DNA from: Allobosea sp. CS1GBMeth4
GTDB lineage: Bacteria > Pseudomonadota > Alphaproteobacteria > Rhizobiales > Beijerinckiaceae
Assembly: GCF_900185715.1 (NCBI RefSeq)
Contig: NZ_FYAS01000025.1
Span: 434,001 to 498,000 of the forward strand
Direction: 5' to 3'
Length of the DNA: 64,000 nt
In this document: positions 58,921 through 64,000 of the stretch, one piece after another
How the letters are laid out: each line of letters begins with the position of its first letter
How positions within the stretch are numbered: position 1 is the first letter of the stretch
Notes under the pieces: model-generated
The model's database searches: none
What the model saw: only the letters and a program-made list of their open reading frames with translations
What the model was told of the DNA's origin: nothing
Program-made: the position numbers and the translations under genes

Positions 58921-59853
58921 TCAGCAATTTGAAGCTGGGCTAGCCGCCCCCGGATTAGACGGTGTTGGGTCCCACCATTGTCGTGGGTAGCCGAAGTACT
59001 CGAATATTTCTTTCTGCTCTGGCAATAAGTTTGCCGTCTTAAAGGACGGCATCAGCTTGAGCCCGTATCCTGAATAGGTGCGGAATCCCTCGTCATCGAG
59101 AATGGAAGCCACCCTCGGTTTGAGTGCCTTGGCAAAACGTGGGTCGCAGGCTCCAGTATCAAATTTATCACAAGCCTTGAAGAATGCACTTGCTGCGATG
59201 TCAGCAAGTTGAAGCCCACCTCGCTCGAAAGATGGGGCGATCTCTACCAGCTCACGAGACATAACGCTCCAACGTAAATCACCGAGAGGTAAAAATAGGT
59301 TTCCAGCACTCGATTTCATTCTTAACCAATCAAAATAGGTCTTCATCTGCGAATAGGAAAGACCTCCGCGATTGCTAAAAACCAATTTTAGCTTCTCGGG
59401 ATTTTGGAAATCGTGAATCGAACGCTCCTCGACCCAATGGGTCACGCGCTCCAATAAAATTCGCGTCAACCAGCAGTAAAACCAGTTTGTATCAAGGGAT
59501 CTTAATTCCGCAAACTTGTTCCTCCAGCCCTTCATATTCTTCTTGTTAGATGCAACAATAAATATTCGGCAAGGGAATTTGGCCAGAAGCTCACATGACT
59601 GTAGCCTCTTAGATTCGTTCATTTTAGCGAAATGAAGTTGGTTCGATTGAAAATTTTTGAACTGTGCCGCAATCTCGCGCACGAGAGTGTCGCAACCGGC
59701 CTCGTTTTGCGCTCGGACAACAATGGCTGAAACAATCAGCCATTCGCTAGAGCCATTCTCGTCCAACGGCTTAACGCGCTTTAGGCCGGGATCGCCCGAC
59801 TCATCAATGTACGCTACGTAGCGATACGGCGACATCGGCTCAGAAGAATTCAT
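58921..59853 (-). CDS. DUF3800 domain protein
   Basis: A 310-aa protein of the DUF3800 family: YRYVAYIDESGDPGLKRV near the N-terminus holds the diagnostic D-E-S-G-D-P, followed by QLHFAKMNESKRLQ and the late acidic residue in GLQLADIAASAFF. These suggest an RNase H-like nuclease fold, and the family is often found on mobile or defence-linked islands. Codon use is AT-richer than neighbours and repeats end just before it, so acquisition by transfer is likely. Start uncertain between Met1 and Met7. Confidence 0.88.
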   Translation of the reverse strand: MNSSEPMSPYRYVAYIDESGDPGLKRVKPLDENGSSEWLIVSAIVVRAQNEAGCDTLVREIAAQFKNFQSNQLHFAKMNESKRLQSCELLAKFPCRIFIVASNKKNMKGWRNKFAELRSLDTNWFYCWLTRILLERVTHWVEERSIHDFQNPEKLKLVFSNRGGLSYSQMKTYFDWLRMKSSAGNLFLPLGDLRWSVMSRELVEIAPSFERGGLQLADIAASAFFKACDKFDTGACDPRFAKALKPRVASILDDEGFRTYSGYGLKLMPSFKTANLLPEQKEIFEYFGYPRQWWDPTPSNPGAASPASNC

Positions 59854-60020
59854 GACCGCTAAGTACTAAATCCATCTCAAAAAGTACACAGCTGTGCCAG
59901 TTGCTTCTGAAGTGTACGATGCCCGTATCCGCTTGACTCCCCCCGCCCCTCCATCCTACGCCCATCGACGGGACACGCCGCCCCAACGCGGCGCGCCCAT
60001 CTGCAAGGATGGAGACATCG

Positions 60021-61196
60021 ATGGCGAATACGATTCCGGCCGCGCGTCCGCGCGTGCCGCATTTCTCGTCCGGCCCCTGCGCCAAGCGCCCCGGCTGGAC
60101 CCTCAAAGCCCTCAGTGACGCAGCGCTCGGCCGCTCGCACCGCGCCAAGATCGGCAAGGACAAGCTCAAGCTCGCGATCGACCTGACGCGCGAGGTGCTG
60201 CAGGTCCCGGCCGATTACCGCATCGGCATCGTGCCGGCCTCCGACACCGGCGCCGTCGAGATGGCGCTGTGGTCGCTCTTGGGCGCCCGCGGCGTCGACA
60301 TGGTCGCCTGGGAGAGCTTCGGCGAGGGCTGGGTCACCGATGTCACCAAGCAGCTCAAGCTGGCGGATGTGCGCACTTTCACCGCCCCCTATGGCGAACT
60401 GCCGAACCTGAAGAAGGTCGACAGCAGGACCCGCGACGTCGTCTTCACCTGGAACGGCACCACCTCTGGCGTGCGCGTCGTCGACGCCAGCTGGATCGCC
60501 GAGGACCGCGAAGGCCTGACGATCTGCGACGCCACCTCGGCCGCCTTCGCCCAGCGCCTCGATTGGCCGAAGCTCGATGTCGTCACCTTCTCCTGGCAGA
60601 AGGTGCTCGGCGGCGAGGCCGCGCATGGCATGATCGTGCTCTCGCCGCGCGCGGTCGAGCGGCTCCTGACCTACAAGCCGGCCTGGCCGCTGCCGAAGAT
60701 CTTCCGCATGACCTCGGGCGGCAAGCTCTCCGAGGGCATCTTCCAGGGCGAGACGATCAACACGCCCTCCATGCTCGCGGTCGAGGATTATCTCGATGCG
60801 CTGGGCTGGGCGAAGAAGGTCGGCGGGCTCGACGGGCTGGTGAAGCGCGCCGACGCCAATGCGCGCGTCATCGCCAAGTTCGTGCGCGAGAACGACTGGA
60901 TCGACTTCCTCGCGGTGAAGCCGAAGACGCGCTCGAACACCAGCGTCTGCCTGAAGTTCACCGACCCGGCGGTGACGGCGCTGCCGGCCGATGCGCAGGC
61001 GGCCTTCGCCAAGCAGGTCGTCTCGATCATCGAGAAGGCCGGCGCCGGCTACGATCTCGGCCATTATCGCGACGCCCCTCCCGGCCTGCGCATCTGGTGC
61101 GGCGCGACCGTGCAGGCGCGCGACCTCAAGGCGCTGATGCCGTGGATCGCGTACGCGTTCGCCGAGGCGAAGGCCGGGCTGAAGAAGGCGGCGTAA
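60021..61196 (+). CDS. serC: Phosphoserine aminotransferase
   Basis: A 391-aa PLP enzyme of the alphaproteobacterial SerC type, converting 3-phosphohydroxypyruvate to phosphoserine. [16 protein letters not shown] opens it, with [42 protein letters not shown] and the Schiff-base Lys in [19 protein letters not shown] sits 6 nt before the ATG at 60021, four codons after a weaker ATG. serA follows 213 bp downstream, separated by an intergenic repeat; together they supply serine. Confidence 0.96.
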   Translation: MANTIPAARPRVPHFSSGPCAKRPGWTLKALSDAALGRSHRAKIGKDKLKLAIDLTREVLQVPADYRIGIVPASDTGAVEMALWSLLGARGVDMVAWESFGEGWVTDVTKQLKLADVRTFTAPYGELPNLKKVDSRTRDVVFTWNGTTSGVRVVDASWIAEDREGLTICDATSAAFAQRLDWPKLDVVTFSWQKVLGGEAAHGMIVLSPRAVERLLTYKPAWPLPKIFRMTSGGKLSEGIFQGETINTPSMLAVEDYLDALGWAKKVGGLDGLVKRADANARVIAKFVRENDWIDFLAVKPKTRSNTSVCLKFTDPAVTALPADAQAAFAKQVVSIIEKAGAGYDLGHYRDAPPGLRIWCGATVQARDLKALMPWIAYAFAEAKAGLKKAA

Positions 61197-61213
61197 AGCT
61201 CCGCCTCCGCTAC

Positions 61214-61360
61214 GTCATGGTCGGGCTTGTCCCGACCATCCAAGTCTTGCGACGCCAATGGCGTGCAGGGCGATAGAGACGGGCGGCACAACCGATCTCC
61301 GAAAGCGCGGCGGCGAGCCGCGCGAAGACGTGGATGGTCGCCACAAGGGCGACCATGACG
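61214..61360 (+). repeat. GGTCGGGCTTGTCCCGACC repeat between serC and serA
   Basis: Full-length copy: GTCATGGTCGGGCTTGTCCC on the left and ATGGTCGCCACAAGGGCGAC on the right, with about 75 bp of unrelated sequence between. Being inside the presumed serC-serA transcript, it may fold and affect serA expression. Confidence 0.8.
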
Positions 61361-61409
61361 ACCTTCCCCTTTTCAGCCCGCCTTTGCGAGGGCTCTCCGA
61401 GGTATCCCC

Positions 61410-62999
61410 ATGCCCGCACCCAAAGTCCTCATTTCCGACGCGCTCTCCCCCGCCGCCGTGCAGATCTTCAAGGATCGCGGCATCGACGTGACCTTCGATC
61501 CCGCCCTCGGCAAGGACAAGGACAGGCTCGCCGCCGTGATCGGCGACTATGACGGCCTCGCCATCCGCTCGGCCACCAAGGTCACCGCCAGGCTGCTCGA
61601 GCAGGCGAAGAACCTGAAAGTGATCGGCCGCGCCGGGATCGGCGTCGACAATGTCGAGATCCCGGCCGCGACCAGCCGCGGCGTGATCGTGATGAACACG
61701 CCCTTCGGCAACTCGATCACCACCGCCGAGCACGCCATCGCGATGATGTTCGCGCTCGCCCGCCAGATCCCGGCCGCCGACGCCTCGACCCAGGCCGGGA
61801 AGTGGGAGAAGAACCGCTTCATGGGCGTCGAGATCACGGCCAAGACGCTCGGCCTGATCGGCTGCGGCAATATCGGCTCGATCGTCGCCGAGCGCGCCAT
61901 CGGCCTGAAGATGCGCGTCATCGCCTTCGACCCCTATCTCTCGCCGGAACGGGCGGTGCAGCTGGGTGTCGAGAAGGTGGAGCTCGACGAGCTTTTGAAG
62001 CGCGCCGACTTCATCACCCTGCACGTGCCGATGACGCAGATGACGAAGAACATCCTCTCGGCCGAAAACCTGGCGAAGACGAAGAAGGGCGTGCGCATCG
62101 TCAACTGCGCCCGCGGCGGGCTGGTCGACGAAGCGGCGCTGGCCGAGCTGATCAAGTCGGGCCATGTCGCGGGAGCGGCCTTCGACGTGTTCTCGGTCGA
62201 GCCGGCGGAGCAGAACCCGCTGTTCGGCCTGGACAACGTCGTCTGCACCCCGCATCTCGGCGCCTCGACCAACGAGGCGCAGGAGAACGTCGCGCTGCAG
62301 GTCGCCGAGCAGATGAGCGACTACCTCCTGAAGGGCGCGATCACCAACGCGGTCAACTTCCCCTCGATCTCGGCCGAGGAGGCGCCGCGCATCAAGCCCT
62401 TCGTCGATCTGGCGGAAAAGCTCGGCTCCTTCCTCGGCCAGCTCACCGAGGCGCCGGTCAAGGGCATCCGCATCGAGTATGAGGGCGCGGTCGCGGGCCT
62501 GAACCTCAAGGCGATCTCGGCGGCGGCGATCACCGGCGTGCTGCGGCCCTTCCTGCCCGAGATCAACATGGTCAACTCGGCCATGGTCGCCAAGGAGAAG
62601 GGCATCGTCGTCGAGGAATTGACCCGCGAGGTCGCCGGCAATCTCGAGAGCCGGATCAAGCTGATCGTCGAGGCCGAGGACATGCCGCGCCACGCCGCCG
62701 GCACGGTCTTCCAGGACGGCAAGCCGCGCATCGTCGAGATCCGCGACATCCAGGTCGACGCCGAGTTCGCGCCGCACATGCTCTATGTCCGCAATGCCGA
62801 CAAGCCCGGCTTCATCGGCCAGTTCGGCTCGCTGCTCGGCGAGGCCGGCGTCAATGTCGCGACCTTCAACCTCGGCCGCGACAAGCCGGGCGGCGACGCG
62901 ATCTGCTATGTCGCCGTCGACGAGCCGGTCTCGGACGAGCTGCTCGCGAAGATCCACGAGATCCCGATGGTCAAGCGGGCAAGAAGGCTGCGGTTCTGA
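61410..62999 (+). CDS. serA: D-3-phosphoglycerate dehydrogenase
   Basis: A 529-aa long-form SerA that oxidises 3-phosphoglycerate with NAD. The NAD-binding core has LGLIGCGNIGSIVAERAI and VNCARGGLVDEAAL, with catalytic His in CTPHLGASTNEAQ. The intervening ASB-like domain (about 320-445) and the C-terminal ACT domain (HMLYVRNADKPGFIGQFGSL to the end) are present; the ACT domain is where serine feedback acts in other long-form enzymes. GAGG lies before the ATG. Confidence 0.97.
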   Translation: MPAPKVLISDALSPAAVQIFKDRGIDVTFDPALGKDKDRLAAVIGDYDGLAIRSATKVTARLLEQAKNLKVIGRAGIGVDNVEIPAATSRGVIVMNTPFGNSITTAEHAIAMMFALARQIPAADASTQAGKWEKNRFMGVEITAKTLGLIGCGNIGSIVAERAIGLKMRVIAFDPYLSPERAVQLGVEKVELDELLKRADFITLHVPMTQMTKNILSAENLAKTKKGVRIVNCARGGLVDEAALAELIKSGHVAGAAFDVFSVEPAEQNPLFGLDNVVCTPHLGASTNEAQENVALQVAEQMSDYLLKGAITNAVNFPSISAEEAPRIKPFVDLAEKLGSFLGQLTEAPVKGIRIEYEGAVAGLNLKAISAAAITGVLRPFLPEINMVNSAMVAKEKGIVVEELTREVAGNLESRIKLIVEAEDMPRHAAGTVFQDGKPRIVEIRDIQVDAEFAPHMLYVRNADKPGFIGQFGSLLGEAGVNVATFNLGRDKPGGDAICYVAVDEPVSDELLAKIHEIPMVKRARRLRF

Positions 63000-63074
63000 G
63001 CTGAGCCCCAGTTAGGAGTTGGAACCGGGCGGGTCATGGCGCATGATCTGCCCGGTTGCATTTGAGAGGTCGGC

Positions 63075-63305
63075 ATGAAGCGGCACGCCATCATCAGGGC
63101 TGCGTGGGATGACGAAGCCAAGGTCTGGTATGTCGAAGAAACCGATATTCCCGGCCTTGTGACCGAAAGCGAGACCTTGGAGGGTCTACGCCAACGCATC
63201 CGCGACATTATTCCCGATCTGCTCGAGGATCGGGACGATGTGCCAGAGTCAATTGAACTCGACATTATCGCTCACACTCACGAGCGGATCAGCACCGCAG
63301 CTTGA
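63075..63305 (+). CDS. hicB: HicB-type antitoxin (DUF1902)
   Basis: A 76-aa protein: MKRHAIIRAAWDDEAKVWYV, then TDIPGLVTESETLEGLRQRI and DLLEDRDDVPESIELD. This is the degraded RNase H-like fold of DUF1902/HicB proteins. AGAGGTCGGC precedes the ATG. The next gene encodes a HicA-like toxin, so the order here is antitoxin then toxin, less common than hicA-hicB. Confidence 0.85.
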   Translation: MKRHAIIRAAWDDEAKVWYVEETDIPGLVTESETLEGLRQRIRDIIPDLLEDRDDVPESIELDIIAHTHERISTAA

Positions 63306-63445
63306 GGCATGCTTGGCGCGCCTTTCGCTGTGAGTGGCTGTGGATTACGCCGATAACTGGCGTAAGTCGCTCTTCCCGCTTGTGGTTTTGAGTGGATGAC
63401 CGAACATCGAGCCTTCGAATCAGCGAAGGCCTCTCGCGTCAGCGC

Positions 63446-63640
63446 ATGAACAATTTTGCCCCCATGGTTCGCAAACTACTGGCTGAGGCTGGTTATGAAC
63501 GCTTGCGTTCAGGTAAGGGCGATCATGAAGTCTGGCACCATACGAAGACCGGCAAGCGCGTATCGGTCGACAGCAATATCAAGTCGCGCCACACGGCTAA
63601 CGGAATCCTGAAACAGGCCGGCCTGCCGAAAGCCTTCTGA
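63446..63640 (+). CDS. hicA: HicA-type mRNA interferase toxin
   Basis: A 64-aa dsRBD-like toxin: MVRKLLAEAGYERLRSGKGD, HEVWHHTKTGKRVSVDSNI and RHTANGILKQAGL. The conserved His in GDHEVWHH is the catalytic residue of HicA ribonucleases. I start at MNNFAPM; an upstream GTG in frame (63392) is possible. It should cleave translated mRNAs when free of HicB. Confidence 0.85.
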   Translation: MNNFAPMVRKLLAEAGYERLRSGKGDHEVWHHTKTGKRVSVDSNIKSRHTANGILKQAGLPKAF

Positions 63641-63670
63641 GCCGCCCCAGCCTCGCCGCAATCGCCCTCC

Positions 63671-63691
63671 CCTGTGGCGGCCCGCCACAGG
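63671..63691. promoter_or_regulatory. Perfect 10-bp inverted repeat before the beta-lactamase gene
   Basis: CCTGTGGCGG-C-CCGCCACAGG, 9 bp upstream of the beta-lactamase start codon and 30 bp after hicA. It could be the hicA terminator stem or an operator over the beta-lactamase leader. Confidence 0.5.
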
Positions 63692-63700
63692 GGATTGTCC

Positions 63701-64000
63701 ATGCCGACCCGCCGCGCCTTCGCCTACACCTGCTCCGCTGCAATCGCGGTCCTCGCCGCCCCGCCCGCCTTCGCCGACTGGGACAGGAGCAAGCTCGAAG
63801 CCGGCATCAGGACCATCGAGCAGGGCACCAAGGGCCGCCTCGGCGTCGGCCTGCTCGACCTGAAGGACCGCAGTCGCTGGTCCTATCGCGGGGCCGAGCC
63901 CTTTCCGCTGCAGAGCGTCTTCAAGCTGCCGCTCGCCATCGGCGTGCTGCAGGCGGTCGAGGCCGGCAAGCTGCAGCTCGACCAGGCGATCACCGTCACT
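63701..64000 (+). CDS. bla: Class A beta-lactamase (N-terminal part, cut by window edge)
   Basis: The first 100 codons. The N-terminus PTRRAFAYTCSAAIAVLAAP is an export signal, perhaps Tat-like (RR). RIGVGLLD-type LGVGLLDLKDRSRWSYRG and the active-site S-x-x-K in LQSVFKLPLAIGVLQAVE are those of class A serine beta-lactamases. The S-D-N, E166 and K-T-G motifs lie beyond the window, so activity cannot be judged. Confidence 0.88.
   Translation, partial: MPTRRAFAYTCSAAIAVLAAPPAFADWDRSKLEAGIRTIEQGTKGRLGVGLLDLKDRSRWSYRGAEPFPLQSVFKLPLAIGVLQAVEAGKLQLDQAITVT

Noticed and set aside
59840-61064. Long minus-strand ORF opposite serC
   Set aside because: Antisense shadow; serC is intact on the plus strand with all motifs.

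Overview
High-GC bacterial chromosome with the codon usage and gene families of an alphaproteobacterium of the Hyphomicrobiales. A Bosea-like organism is my best guess, from the ethylmalonyl-CoA mutase, the alphaproteobacterial SerC, a short PutA partnered by an Lrp-type regulator, a BolA/J-domain pair and dispersed palindromic intergenic repeats. The genus is inference.

Layout. 1-8.9 kb: a LysR fragment, a tight operon (argH-like lyase, amino-acid ABC permease, ATPase, binding protein) with a divergent LysR gene, then rfbD-rfbA and a GlcD/D-lactate dehydrogenase-type flavoenzyme. 8.9-12.3 kb: a seam with an IS3-family transposase remnant, an unknown gene behind a perfect palindrome, and a two-gene module of a DUF4411 PIN-domain protein and an XRE-ImmA/IrrE metallopeptidase (predicted toxin-antitoxin).

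12,559-25,221: an integrated element of about 12.7 kb, visibly lower in GC, inserted into the 3' end of a tRNA-Glu(CTC) gene. A 16-bp exact direct repeat marks both ends and a tyrosine integrase lies next to the tRNA. Its left part carries small proteins, a compact reverse transcriptase with a YMDD motif, and a DUF6035/CoiA-like nuclease, which together form a candidate defence cassette. Its right part carries a serine recombinase with a possible res site, small regulators, a 715-aa phage-ejection-protein-like ORF, two related small proteins and a compact protein with family-A-polymerase motifs. Two copies of a promoter-like repeat containing CACTATAG resemble promoters of T7-type phage RNA polymerases. 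I see no RNA polymerase, capsid or terminase gene in the element, so I propose a satellite-like element that may respond to a T7-like helper phage. That is a hypothesis.

25.3-55.3 kb: ordinary metabolism. It holds old yellow enzyme, ComF, glutaredoxin and DUF1178 with a collapsed nitrilase remnant between the last two, a MarR/MFS pair with palindromic operators, an aminotransferase, ethylmalonyl-CoA mutase, a secreted serine protease, a DUF1989 protein, J-domain and BolA proteins, a LysR/hydrolase pair, transporters, a thiolase, a D,D-carboxypeptidase, a His-rich COG0523 GTPase, an acyl-CoA synthetase, an orphan NMT1-type binding protein and putR/putA.

55.3-61.4 kb: small hypothetical genes in a field of intergenic repeats, including three tandem 219-bp units and two dispersed ~295-bp composites, with a DUF559 nuclease-like gene and an AT-richer DUF3800 gene. 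60-64 kb: serC and serA (serine biosynthesis), a HicB/HicA pair and the start of a class A beta-lactamase.
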